Source: Trichoplax sp. H2
Taxonomy: Eukaryota; Placozoa; Uniplacotomia; Trichoplacea
Assembly (NCBI GenBank): GCA_003344405.1
Contig: NOWV01000121.1
Location: 124,001 to 188,000, forward strand
DNA length: 64,000 nt
Reading direction: 5' to 3'
Part shown: positions 52,807 to 64,000 of the stretch, piece by piece
How positions within the stretch are numbered: the first letter of the stretch is position 1
How the letters are laid out: the number at the start of each line of letters is the position of its first letter
The notes under the pieces: model-generated
Told to the model about the DNA's origin: nothing
Seen by the model: the letters and a program-made list of their open reading frames with translations, nothing else
The model's database searches: none
Program-made: the position numbers and the translations under genes

Positions 52807-53600
52807 CTATATCTGTATATTTTCATAGCATTGCAATTAAGGAAAGCTGTTATAATGTTCCCTACAATTTATCAGTGTGAGCTTATTATTTGTACTACAG
52901 TAAAACTTTTATGTCAAATTTTCAGTAAGAGAGCAATGGTATGGTAACATGACGTATTAAATTCAAATTTTATTTGGATAATCAGATTGCGTGCTTCGCA
53001 CCGCATTTATTATGCTAAGAACTTCTCCACCAATGACTACTGTAGACTTGATTGGCAAGGATTTTCTAATCGAAATTTTTTGCATTGTAATCCGAAAACT
53101 ATGCTAAATTGCCTTCTGTGTATATTCTATATTCTATATACTGTAGCATTGTAAATCTTGAATTACATAAAAATTTAATTTACACTATCATTTATGGATG
53201 AGAGCTATTTTCTTTTTGACTTTAGCCAATAGGTATCGTAAAACAATTTAAATTAATTTGGCACCATGCAAGTCTTCAAATATACTGTACGTGTAGTTTT
53301 TTAATCAGTGGGCAGGGTTTAGCAATTACGAGCTATTATACTGTACTGTATCATGATAATGACAACAGCAGATGATAAACTGAAGTCCTATTAGAAAGAA
53401 AGAGTTTATGATTGTGTATTCGTATTATTTGGGTATAGCATGGGCAATGGAATAGAAAAGTATTGATGATATGCTACAATTAATGTGCAGTACTGTACTG
53501 TACTTTATGATAATGTGAAATGCGATCGGATATGAAAGCTGAGCCCAGATCATCTGTGCTTCCGCTTAATTCTAGTATTAGAATCTTTCTTATTAATTAG

Positions 53601-53767
53601 GACGGGGGACCGCGCGAACGCAAGTCCCCCACTACCAGAAATTGTACGCTCGAGTCTCCCCTATTTGGGGAGATCGCAGGGGTCAGCCTAACCGAAGTGC
53701 AATGGAAAGGCCTCACCCTGGGGGAACACCCTTCTTGATCAGCGTTACCCCCGCGTCAGGTAAGTAT
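53601..53767 (-). ncRNA. RNU1: U1 spliceosomal snRNA
   Basis: A 167-nt GC-rich RNA gene in AT-rich DNA. The 5' end reads ATACTTACCTG, which pairs with CAG/GTAAGTAT 5' splice sites. Stem-loop I carries GATCAAGAAG (U1-70K loop) and stem-loop II has ATTGCACTTC (U1A site). Stem-loop III reads TCTCCCCAAATAGGGGAGA. The Sm site is AATTTCTGG, and the 3' hairpin pairs GGGGGAC with GTCCCCC around a TTCG-containing tip. All U1 elements are present in order and no disabling change is visible, so I take it as functional. Its upstream side bears a well-placed PSE-like element. It lies antisense between PIP5K and ACP6. A vague 3'-box-like AATAAGAAAGA follows the 3' end. Confidence 0.96.
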
Positions 53768-53809
53768 GAGTTTTAGACGTTCAAAGCTGTATTATATACA
53801 AGTCAATAA

Positions 53810-53832
53810 TCCCTTCAATTATGGGTGTCAAG
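53810..53832 (-). promoter_or_regulatory. PSE-like element of the U1 gene
   Basis: On the minus strand it reads CTTGACACCCATAATTGAAG, resembling the metazoan snRNA proximal sequence element (ACC-TAA-TTGAAAG core). It spans about -65 to -43 relative to the U1 5' end, where a PSE is expected. Confidence 0.55.
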
Positions 53833-53930
53833 TTTTGAATTTTTAATGAAATAATTTGTATTATTGTTATTAATATTATTATCATATGTGCATTATACTG
53901 TAGTACAGTACTGTATTGTACTGTATTATT

Positions 53931-54088
53931 GAGCTTTCAAGCATGCTCAGTTATGATACATGATTCTTTCTTGAACTGTGCGTACTGAACAGTCAACACT
54001 ACCATTATTATGGAGCTTTCAAGCATGCTCAGTTATGATGTATGATTCTTTCTTGACTGTGCGTACTGAACAGTCAACACTACCATGA
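53931..54088. repeat. Two-copy tandem repeat (period 82) upstream of U1
   Basis: GAGCTTTCAAGCATGCTCAG begins both copies (53931 and 54013), and both end with GAACAGTCAACACTACCAT. The second copy is a few bases shorter. It lies 164-321 bp upstream of U1, in the range of a distal enhancer, but this role is only a guess. Confidence 0.85.
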
Positions 54089-54143
54089 TGAATCTTGTGT
54101 AGCATGGATAGGGACTGCAGTATTCAAATAAAATGAAATATAA

Positions 54144-54316
54144 CCCCATTTTTCTACCATCTACTTCTCTCTCTCTTACTTTACTGTATAATCCAGGATT
54201 ATTTAGTAAGAGAGAGGGAGACGGAGGAGGGGGATTTGTAGAAAAAGGGTCACGTTTTTACTTGAGTACTGTAGTCCAATGCCATGGACTACAGTACTCC
54301 AATTTACCGGTAAATT
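54144..54316. repeat. Three consecutive foldbacks upstream of ACP6
   Basis: First, an imperfect hairpin at 54144-54249: outer arms TTTTTCTAC/GTAGAAAAA, inner arms CTCTCTCTTACT/AGTAAGAGAGAG. Second, a perfect 15-bp hairpin at 54264-54299 (GAGTACTGTAGTCCA/TGGACTACAGTACTC, 6-nt loop). Third, a 16-bp perfect palindrome at 54301-54316 (AATTTACCGGTAAATT). Confidence 0.85.
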
Positions 54317-54591
54317 GAGTAGTCTGTGAATGCGTATAGTATAGTACTGTACTGTACAAAGTAAGCTCTCTATTGAATAATTGTACAGTACCTGTACTGG
54401 AACAGTACTAGAAATTCGAAGATTAACTAACTACTATCATAACAGTATTCTTGTAGCATTGGCCACTATCGGTGCTGAGTTAGCGGAATCTACGATTCTA
54501 TTCCTAATCGCTATTAGGTAATCCCATTCCTGCAAAATTGACTGTCGTCGCAGGAGAATAGATTAATTAACCAACAGCAGAATCCAGTATT

Positions 54592-57500
54592 ATGATAGCT
54601 CGATTGAACGCTGCCATCGGGGCAGCTATTTCTTTCTATGTTATTGCTAATAATAATAAAAAGAAGAATCGAAATGAGAACTTCAATCCATCTAGAAACG
54701 GCAGAAGGCAACTAGGGCGCTATCCTGGCCACGAGAAATTGGTTATGGCTTCGGTTGTAATTCGCCATGGCAGTAGAACGCCTGTAGCGACTACTCCCAA
54801 TTGCGAGCAGGCAAACTGGGATAGTAGTATACTCTTACAAACGTTACCACACGCCGATTGCCCTCACAAAGTTGTCAGCCTTGATGGCGGTCCGCAGCCT
54901 CCGTTAAATTTTGATCTAGCATACAACAAGGACAAAGTACTAAAAGTACGTATGTTGCTCTGCATAATACCTCGTTAGCTCGCATCAGATATTGTATAAA
55001 CATGCTGACTTAATGCTCAAATAGGGTGGATGTCCAGGTGGGCAACTAACTATTCTAGGACAGGAACAAATGGTCCAATTAGGAAAGCGATTGCGGGAAC
55101 GTTATATTGATCAATTTAACCTTCTTGAGCCATCATTCCAGGCGGATAGCATCTAGTAATTGCTTATATACCAATAACTTTTCTGGTACTGTACGAGTAT
55201 CATGTATTCTCACTCTATCGAAACTACCTTTGATATGCTGCAGAAAATTGGACAGTGCCGAAACTTAGCAGCGTGCAATAGTGTGCATTGAAGTTGATTA
55301 ATTTCTATCAGCTTTAACAACACAGTACTCAAATATCTATTATAATACAGTACGTTGGAATACATGAAAATAATGATATACTGTACAGTACTTCTGGCAG
55401 TAGATTTGCGGAAAATATTGACATTCGACAGATGCATCCATGTACAGTATAACAACTTAAATAACGTTAGTTAGCTTGGTGGTAATGTCATAGACAAAGT
55501 ACCAATTTTTATAAAATAGACCGGATTTCTAATATCGACGCCTCGCGACGGAAAATTCGCCCATAAGGCTATTAAATACCTTTCATACATGTACCAGTAT
55601 AGAAGTTCTTTGCTACTTATGATTTTTAAGTTAGTTGATCTAGTCGGCGTTACATATTATAATCATCATTATGTTGAATGTTTTATAAGAATAAACGAAC
55701 TGAGCACTCAGAGGCACACCATTAACTTGATTGATAGCGCTGTATGTAGACGCTTTAACAATTTATACGTATTTTGGTAATCATCGCATACACCTGTTAA
55801 CATCGTAAAGCTTTAATTATAATCAGAATATAGTAACTTCAATTAAAATTTATATTACTATTACCGGTATTTCTGCGCCGGAAATTTTTAGTTTAACTTG
55901 AAAATCTTCCAAATGCGGTGCTAATTATAATATCACCAAATGTTATCTAAATAGTATAAGGACCTCCAATATCTTGCGATCCATCAACTCTGCCAAATGC
56001 TTTATGGTAGGCTTATACAGTGAGCTAACTGAAAGATCAAAAGGTCAGCTAATCTCCATTTAAGCTTTAATAATCATGTCTATCATGCAATATCTATTAT
56101 TGCATAATTGGTATCATTTGATTATTTATAATTCTGAAGATATAATTTATGACTTTGTCAGATATGTTAGCAGTAAAACCCTAAGCCTAAACTGTATAAT
56201 AGCCATAATTGCTTCTTTATTACCATAATGCTCTACAAACACGAAGTAGGGGCATTAATGATAACGTATAATTACTTTAAATTTTCTTTGCCTTCTAGGC
56301 TGCCATTAAATATTATTTATAATGCCTACTATTTAAACGTCAGCTATCAGACTAATTTCATACTAATAGCAAATACAAAATTAAAAAATTCGAAAGCAAT
56401 AAAAGCTATCACTTCTGTTGCAGATGATCCAATTATCCTACATACAACTGAATCTAAAAATGAATTTCTTTACCCAAACGTTGGCTCTTGTCCACTTATG
56501 AAAAAATTTTATAGAGCTGTACACAAACATAATGAGTTTGAGTCAGCAGGTCGTAGAATCTTTCATGACGTCCTTCAAATTGATGACATGAAGAGTCTCT
56601 ATGAAAATAAACTTTTGGCTAAGAATCATATTGATATATTAGATGATTTAGAGAGTAGGAGGGTGACTTTTTAAAGCATAGATATAGTGTATCTAAAATA
56701 CCGGTTTTAACATGTAGCATATTAAAGTTGATATTGATAATGTAGAGCTATACGCAGCCAAGAAATTTTTAGAATATAAGGATTTTAAAATTTTATACTT
56801 ACAATTAGGCTCATGGTATGGCATTACCGGATGTCCTTATTGATCACTACAGCCAAATTAAAGAAATTGGCTACAAAGCGTTATGTAGCTTATTCAGTGA
56901 AAAGTAATAGACCGCTAGCAGTTTTCACAGTATATTCGTACTCGTATGTAGCACACGGTATCGTTAGCCGAATGTCACACATCAGTGCCATAGAATTTAG
57001 CATAATAAAGGATTAACATAAGACTGTATGACTAAATGTAATATACGTGTAGTTTACAAGAGGCAATAAATTTATGTGAAAATAGTGATTTGTGAAGGTA
57101 AATCTCTAATTTTTTTATGCAACTTTTGAATTTTACGGATTATAGTGTATTACTGAAAGTCTCCAGCGGAAGATTTATGGATGATATTCTAAAAAGAATG
57201 GATGCTGTAGTAAACAATCAAAGGTGGAGAGTTAGTTTCATGTCGTCTACGTTGAAAAATTTTATACTTTCTCGTAATTTAATTTAGAATTATGGATTTA
57301 CCAATCATGTTAATTACATGCTTTCGTAATAGCCCTACTAGACTATGTCTTTATTCTGCTCATGATACCTCATTAATCGTACTATCGGCTGCGGTGACTG
57401 GAAAGTTACCAAATGCATGGCCACCATTTGCCTCGTTTTTGGTGTTTGAGCTCTATCGCACATTTGTGAGTACAGTATTTCCATTACAGATCATTGTTAG

Positions 57501-58002
57501 CGAAGATCAGATATCTTTCTGAGTATCTGAGGCGCTGAATCATTGCAATTGATTCAACTATGCTTTAATTCTTGATAGAGTGGAAAACACTATGTTAAAG
57601 TGAAATTCGAAAATCAGGTTATTTATAAGTATTCTTATGTATTCATGAGTATTAGTTATGCTATGATAAACTGGAATAACTTTCATAGTCAAATTACTTT
57701 ATACTATTTATTGTGATATTTGAAGGATTTGGTAATCAATAACTGTGGCGGTTCTACAGAATGCCCTTATAATCGGTACGTAAATATTAAGCAGTACAGG
57801 TAGTACGATACTTTAGACGGATTCCGCATTAAGTCGCTTTTTGCACTTAAAATAAATATTCAATACTTTGAACAGTCGTAAGATCATGGTTAAATCTCCT
57901 AATTTTGTAATATTCGCCGTTAGGTTTCGGGAAATTGTATCGGAACTAGCTCTAGAAAGCAAGGAGTTTGAAGAACTATGCAGTATACAGGATGGGAATT
58001 AA
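54592..58002 (+). CDS. ACP6: Lysophosphatidic acid phosphatase type 6-like (histidine acid phosphatase)
   Basis: Branch-2 histidine acid phosphatase; the vertebrate orthologue removes phosphate from lysophosphatidic acid in mitochondria. Complete, 10 exons, about 421 residues (human 428): 54592-54945, 55025-55155, 55955-56043, 56424-56662, 56809-56903, 57167-57223, 57333-57465, 57579-57617, 57726-57775, 57924-58002. The N-terminus has a hydrophobic segment (AAIGAAISFYVIA) before a basic stretch, fitting a mitochondrial or anchor signal. The catalytic RHG motif is VVIRHGSRTP, and the second Arg is in YIRTSNILRS. Downstream are IILHTTESKNEFLYPN, DDILKRMDAV and the proton-donor HD motif in LYSAHDTSLI. 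WPPFASFLVFELYR and a C-terminal Cys pair segment (NNCGGSTECPYN) follow. Three foldbacks lie just upstream. Poly(A) signal AATAAA is at 58146-58151. Confidence 0.93.
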
Positions 58003-61000
58003 TTTACTGTATGGGACACAAATTGTGATAAGAAATGTTCGATAATCTCCTGTACTCATGCGCATAGAACGATTTTCATAATAATTTAGTAGCGCAGTAT
58101 ACGAATTCACATCATATTAATGAAATAGAATATTCACCGGTGATCAATAAAATATATATAATCATCTTTACTATATTAAATCTATGTCAGAAAATTATGC
58201 TTATACATTGACTTTTAGTCTGATCTGTATTTGCTTGCTTATTGTATCTGTCATATTCTTCACCATAATGGCCCATGATGATACTTCATACACGACAATA
58301 ATAATTTAAAAATATCATTCTAATTGCTTCTACTGCATGTTGATCTATAGTACTATTTACCTGCCGTTATTCATGTGATTTAGTAAATCATATGAAGTTT
58401 ATTTAATAGTCAGATCGTGGCAACCGTAAGATCGTTATTGATTGTGACACTTTAATTGCAAGACTGTATATTTTAATAACTATAGAAATTTGACCTTGAT
58501 GACAGTGCCCGTAAAAATTAATTTAAATGGGGTAACTACTTGTAATGCTAAATTGGTTATGGGAAGATTCTCAAGATATTTGCTTAATTAATGTCAATAC
58601 GTAGTATTACTAAAATTTTAAATAATACTCTTGTTTTAATACAAATGGTGATATAAACCCCGATGCAGTTTATTTCGCAACTTAATTTAGTTGAAGAAAT
58701 ACACTTTACACAGTTTCAATTGACAGTTTATCTGTGTTTTTGATATCTTCTGACGCATACTACAATGTTACATATGTTAACTAGGAGAATATTGTCAGTA
58801 CAATAATTATATTATTATATATCAATTCTAGATTACGGATCGTAAGAGTTAACATTTTCGTTAGATCCTTCGAACTTTAAATGCTCCATGACTATAAGAT
58901 CTACAAATAAGGAATTTAAGCAAATGATGATTACTGCGTAGTAGTGCTTCATAAGAAGCTAAAGAATTAGTCAGATGCAAAATATGAATGTTATCGAGAC
59001 TTCAGTGTTAACGTCTACTTACGTTTCATTATTGGGGTACGTGTGTAAATACTCCATAGAGAGCTTGAGTTTGAAAGAACGTTACAAATGCATCGTGTAC
59101 ATTTTAGGATTGATTTCTTTCAGCAGGAAAAGGATGATGAACGTGGTTAATTTTAACCCTTAGTAGGATATAAGGGTGTGATACTGGCTAGACTATTATC
59201 GGAGTATTAGAAATACTCTATTTACTCATCGATACAGTTTTAAATTAAGTTGCTTACAGTACAACGAAAATTAAATTTTAAGAAGAGTCGGATAGTTTTA
59301 TCGGATTTAATGACTTATTACCTTAAAATAATACTAATATCATAAATTTTTTTCGCTTATTTTAGTCTTATAAACAGTCTAAATCCATGCAGATATTGAT
59401 ATTATAATAGGCGATCAGCAATTCAAATATATATGTACCTTCTATTTTACCAGCCTAATTCCTTCTATAAATATGCTCTCCAGGAAGATCGTATAAGAAA
59501 TTTGAAACTCTGGCTTATTTGAATATAAAAGTTTACTACTACTCATTCGTCATTTACAACATCACACTTGTTCATTTTGCTCAACTATTTTGAATGTAAA
59601 TTCATTAATTGCTATCATCATTCTTTGAACAAGAGAATTAATGATCTTGTGCATTTAGTAGTATTGAGCGATACTTTTCTATAAATTTTATAATATAACT
59701 TGTAGTATTATGAGAATTTCGGAGCAATTGCAAAAGTTCTAGGTCTCAATCTCAGAGTATCTCAACTCGTTTACAATTTCTTTTTTGGAGGAGGAAACGT
59801 GAAGTCTTTATATTCCTAAATACTGAGGCCTACATCGCTCAATGTGTACAATACTATAATCTTAAAAGTTTCATTCATACAGTCAAAAGAAAAAGTATTT
59901 TCTTTTACCTCTATAGACTCATTGAGGTTATACAAATCCTGACTAAAATGGATGACCGTAAGTACTACTGTAATCATTTAGACCTGAATTAATCAATAAA
60001 AATTATCGGTAATATTCACATTAGTAGACTGAAAATTATTATGTATTAACAAATACTCTCAAGCTGTACGCTCATTCGTGGGCACAATTGTACATTTCAA
60101 GGATCTTAAGACATTGCCACGGGTTTATTTGACATATTTTATAACGATCTAATACACTGTCGAAATTGATTGAATCTAATAATTTCGATTTATTTAGAGG
60201 ATCAACGCAAATACAAGTTTTCATAACGTTAATTGTGTAGTTCAATGATATATAATTAATCTAACAATGAATATTAATCATTAAATAGAACATTGATTTT
60301 ACGGAATTTTCGTGTAATTCATTCAACATATCTTTTAATAGGATGACAATAAATATGACTTAAGGATTTTAGATTAATAAAAATTGCAAATAAATTATTA
60401 TACCTCACCACCACACCGTATTTGGTGATGCAGATGGTTGTTTTAATTACAGAAAAGACAATAGCTGAACTCTAGATCATAATGACGATATAAATTAATG
60501 TTAAATTAGTATCTTTTTGTGAAATGATTACGACGTTGAGATCATATTTCATACAGAATATGTATACCGTACCGTAAATTTAACAGATAAAAAAATCGAT
60601 TAGGTGAATAATAGTACAGTATATAATAATAATATGCGCATAGGCCCGTATATACATATACATATATATATTTTTATATATTCATATAATATATGCAATA
60701 TATTAGAATATAATTTAAATAATTGTAATAGAACAGATTCGAGTGCTTTCGAATCTTAAAACCTTCAGTTTCTACTGTACATGGATTAAAAGATTTATAT
60801 AAAGTTAAACTAGTTATAAAACTAATAAAAGTGATGATCGCAGAAGTAAAATATCAGAACTAAATGTAATTGTAGCTGTATTTTATGAAGAGGAAAGTGC
60901 ATTAACTAGCATCATCGTTAGTATGTCGGCTTAATCTTTTATACAAGAACTCAATTTACATTACTTTAGTTCACCGACAATTCGTCCTCAAGAGCTGTTT

Positions 61001-61444
61001 AGTGATATACATAGATTTCATCAAATATATACTGTATTAAAAGCAGCTGCTATCTCGATGGAATTCAATATATTTCAATTGTAATAATTTCCATCAATGT
61101 ACTCAAATACTTTACATTGAATCAAAATAAGGTCGAATAGTACAAGGATATACTAAAATCTTAAATTTTATAAGTTTCAGCTATGGAATAACATTTTACT
61201 TAAATAATGCAGTAAGTCCAAAACTGGCTTAGTCATATTATAAAGACATGGAATACCAGGACAAAATTTCCATTTACGATGAAAGATTATTTCGATGAAT
61301 TGTAATGTCACTATTAGATACACTTTTATTAGGATCATCGGATTTTAGGGCTGCAGTTGTCTCTTTTTCTTTCGTTCTATTAAAATAGATTTAAAGCTTA
61401 GTTATGATTATAGCGTGCCTTATATCCGCAAATGTATCTGAAGA
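58003..61444. other. Long tail-to-tail spacer, no gene seen
   Basis: 3.4 kb between the ACP6 and FN3-gene stop codons. AT-rich, with a TA-rich low-complexity tract at about 60645-60715. Single GTAC words occur but no dense cluster. No coding or RNA gene is recognised. Confidence 0.55.
61325..61330 (-). terminator. Poly(A) signal of the FN3 gene
   Basis: AATAAA on the minus strand, about 115 bases after the stop codon. Confidence 0.5.
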
Positions 61445-64000
61445 CTACCTTTCGCTTTCTTTACATTGGCTATCTTTCAAAGGTTCGGAACGATTACCAG
61501 ACTGTAAACTATTAATCCCTTCTGATTTACATCTCTGTAATTTATTAACTTTCGCAGTAGGGTATCGAGATTGAAAATTTTGAGAATTCGCAGTTATACC
61601 ATCATGTTTCTTTATTGTAACTGATTCTATGTTGGTAACTTTTTTGACCGGCAATTCAACACACTTAAACCTATAAATAAAAAATAAGTGTGAAATTATT
61701 AGATTTTACGCAACGTGGGTTGCTATATACAGCAAAATATTAGCAATTTAGTTACCTTCGAATCGTACATAAGGTGATGATAACCAATAAAATTATTCCA
61801 CATATTCCACCACATACAATACCGACGATTACTAAGGATTCCTGAAATATATTTTTCTTGGTGACTGCTTCTGAGCTGGCGGTGGATACTGGGCGAGTTA
61901 CAATTAGACCGAATGACGGCACTTCTAAATTAAAAAAATTCTCTTTTAAGAATAAAGAGGGGAAAGCGATCCTAAAAAGTTTTACTCACCTGTCTTATTC
62001 AAAAAAATCTTAATTGTGCTATAGGGACCTACTCCAGCAGTAGTTACAGCAGCTATACTGAATTCATAAAATTCCTCCGGGGCGATATTCCTTAAAGCGA
62101 TATGATTCAGTTTCGTCGACTCCTTATTCCAAATAGTTTCGCTTTCGCTTTTGTACTTAATCTTATACAAGGTTATAATACCATTAGCTAGTTTTGGAAC
62201 ATTCCAAGTAACAGATATCATTCCTGACGATAATTCTTTCACTGAATCAATGATCGGTGGTGATTCGGGAGCGTCTTGTTTTGTTTGAATTATAACTGAT
62301 TTCGAAGCTTTACTCGGTAACTCGCCACTATACCTTGAGTAAACAAAGTATGATACATATATTTCATAAGATGTATATGGTCTAAGATTATTTATTCTCG
62401 TGTAATTTGTATCTCTTTCAACGTTGATCATCGTTAAATTGCCGATATTATTCCTTGATATTGATCGATAACTCAACAAATATCTTGTTAGTGTGACAGA
62501 ATTTGCAATTTTCGGCCGTTGCCATACCACTTTTAACGATCTACTCTCGATCGTGTTTGCAGATATGTCCTTTATTCTATTCGGTGCTGATATGCTAATA
62601 TCTAGTAAGGATTTTAGAAGACATCTCCATTATAAAAATATTAAAGAATAGTGCTCAAACTGATGAAAGTTCTTAAACTATGCAAAAAGCATGAAAAAAT
62701 ATTTGACGTATTAAAGATCTAATCCACTTACTGCCGGGTGTTGTAGAAATAATTCGATACGCTGAGGGACCATAGCCGCTTTCATTAGCTGTTTTATACA
62801 TTCCACTAATTGAGATGTCATATTCTGTCAAAGATTCTGATAGATACAGATTAGTTGTTACCAAGTGAGCTTTGTTATCAATAAATACGCTTCAGTTATT
62901 TATACAACAAAAATCATTTCAGAATTAGGCTTCCGTAAATTTACTTACGTAGTCCTATGAGGGAATAATTTATTGCCTTCGAACTTAGCATTAGAGTCTC
63001 CTTAGATTTGGATATGCCATAAGGTCTGTAATCTAATTGGTACCCTATCAAGTGCTGTTTGCTTTCATTCTCAACGTCCCAAGTAAAAGTTATCGTTGAT
63101 GCGTTGATAAACAAGATTTTCAAATTAACGGAAGCGAACGCTATATTAACAAAAACAACTATCGTTACTACCACGCAACTTATAATGACACCCAAGCTAA
63201 AAGATGTCATACAGCTCTATAAGGGTAGTTAGTTGACTCACTATTACGGATATCTTCTGAACTAGTTTTAATTTGTTCTGTCCTTGAAAATGGTCCTAAA
63301 CCAACTGACGTTGCAGCGGCAACTTTGATTGAATATAGCGAATCCGGTAGAACGTCTGGAATTTTAAAATTTTTTAAGTAGCTGGGGGTATCGTAGACAT
63401 TGTTAGTTCCAGTCCCTATGTCGGTGCAACTGATATAGTATCTAGTAATTTTTCCATTTTCATACAGTGGATCAACTCTTTCCCACTTCACTAAGATTGA
63501 CTATAAAAATAGCCATATAAAATTTTAAGTGTTTTGTTACGTAAAATTGAACTCTTTTAGACATTTAGAAGTTAAACAAAAGCTAGACTTACCAATGAAA
63601 CCAATGATAATTTTAGTGTTCGTGGTGATGCTGTCGGTGCTGAAAATAAACGAAGTATAGTATATTTGAGCTTTAACCAGAATCAAAAATTACAACAAGC
63701 ATACGATAGCGATCGTACCATCTTCCGCTGTTTTTACGATTAATTTGTTTGAAGGTTGACTCGCCGTACGATAATTCCATGCTTTTACAACAAACGTATA
63801 CTTTCGCCACGGCTTCAGATCTTTCTTAATGGCTACGCTTTCTTCAGAGCGGGAGGTAGTCTGACTATATATGAGGGCTGGGTTATCAACTGGCCAAAAG
63901 TCGATCGTATAATATATTTCAGGATTCAAATTAGACGGTGAAGCATTCCAAGCAAGGGTGACAGTATAGGCCGTAACACTAACACTTCTTAAATTCTGCG
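61445..64000 (-). CDS. Fibronectin type III repeat transmembrane protein (5' end beyond window)
   Basis: C-terminal part of a type I surface protein, probably an adhesion or receptor molecule. Eight exons are visible: 63719-64000 (runs off), 63593-63639, 63248-63500, 62949-63140, 62732-62869, 61990-62601, 61756-61924, 61445-61670. They encode five FN3 domains. These are seen by their Trp/Tyr signatures: TLAWNASPSN; ILVKWERV...YSIKVAAATSVGLGPFS; ITFTWDVEN; LKVVWQRPK...YEIYVSYF; ISVTWNVPK...YEFSIAAVTTAGVGPYS. Next is a hydrophobic helix (LVIVGIVCGGICGIILLVII) and a roughly 80-residue basic, Ser-rich tail without kinase, phosphatase or other recognised domain. All junction phases are 1-1 or 0-0 as usual for FN3 exons, except the tail intron. 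It could belong to a neogenin/Sidekick/PTPR-like group, but the visible part does not decide. Confidence 0.85.

Noticed and set aside
54133-54318. 61-codon plus-strand frame upstream of ACP6
   Set aside because: It is made of the foldback sequences; no homology.
1-64000. Prokaryotic features (operons, CRISPR array, insertion sequences)
   Set aside because: Genes are split by spliceosomal introns, there is no spaced direct-repeat array, and the proteins are eukaryotic.

Overview
The window is nuclear DNA of an animal. It is AT-rich, with genes split into many small exons by short GT-AG introns (mostly about 50-400 bases). It encodes animal-type proteins such as ZWILCH, MYCBPAP, a SAC3D1-like protein and mitochondrial MTFMT. 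Spacers of 0.2-6 kb, the base composition, the intron sizes and the abundance of GTAC/CTGTACAG palindromes suggest an early-branching animal. I think a placozoan (Trichoplax-like) is most likely, but nothing in the sequence proves it. A run of 20 N shows that it is a draft assembly.

Layout from left to right. PPIP5K (+, 5' end outside or not found, 362-7983) meets MYCBPAP (-, 8160-16652) tail to tail. A repeat-rich spacer follows, holding a block duplicated across the N gap. Next come an intronless Sel1-repeat gene (+, 19030-20580) and the kinetochore gene ZWILCH (-, 20890-24820), again tail to tail. A long repeat-bearing spacer (24.8-31.1 kb) leads to a second intronless Sel1-repeat gene (-, 31124-32749), a full-length paralogue of the first. 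A SAC3D1-like gene (-, 35015-39113) is divergent from MTFMT (+, 39818-42726). MTFMT is tail to tail with an unrecognised Cys-rich single-pass membrane protein (-, 43538-46082). After a palindrome-rich spacer come a type I PIP5K (+, 49539-52675), a U1 snRNA gene on the minus strand (53601-53767), a cluster of foldback sequences, ACP6-like histidine acid phosphatase (+, 54592-58002) and, tail to tail with it, a fibronectin type III membrane protein (-, 61445 to beyond the window end).

The genes do not form one pathway. PPIP5K (inositol pyrophosphates), PIP5K (PI(4,5)P2) and ACP6 (lysophosphatidic acid) all concern phospho-inositol or phospholipid chemistry. ZWILCH and SAC3D1-like act in mitosis, MTFMT in mitochondrial translation and U1 in splicing; the introns here use the GTAAGT-type donors that U1 reads. 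Exon structures were built by hand from homology, splice sites and phase continuity. Every internal junction listed keeps the reading frame, but first exons of PPIP5K, ZWILCH, PIP5K and the Cys-rich membrane protein are missing or doubtful.

The most notable non-genic signals are four. (1) Dense GTACTGTACAGTAC-type palindrome clusters lie in spacers that contain gene 5' ends and are absent as clusters from tail-to-tail spacers. (2) Foldback elements share a GGACTAC core, and one of them is exonic and overlaps the SAC3D1-like exon 1 splice donor. (3) There is a U1 gene with a well-placed PSE-like element. (4) The intronless Sel1 pair stands out in an intron-rich neighbourhood.
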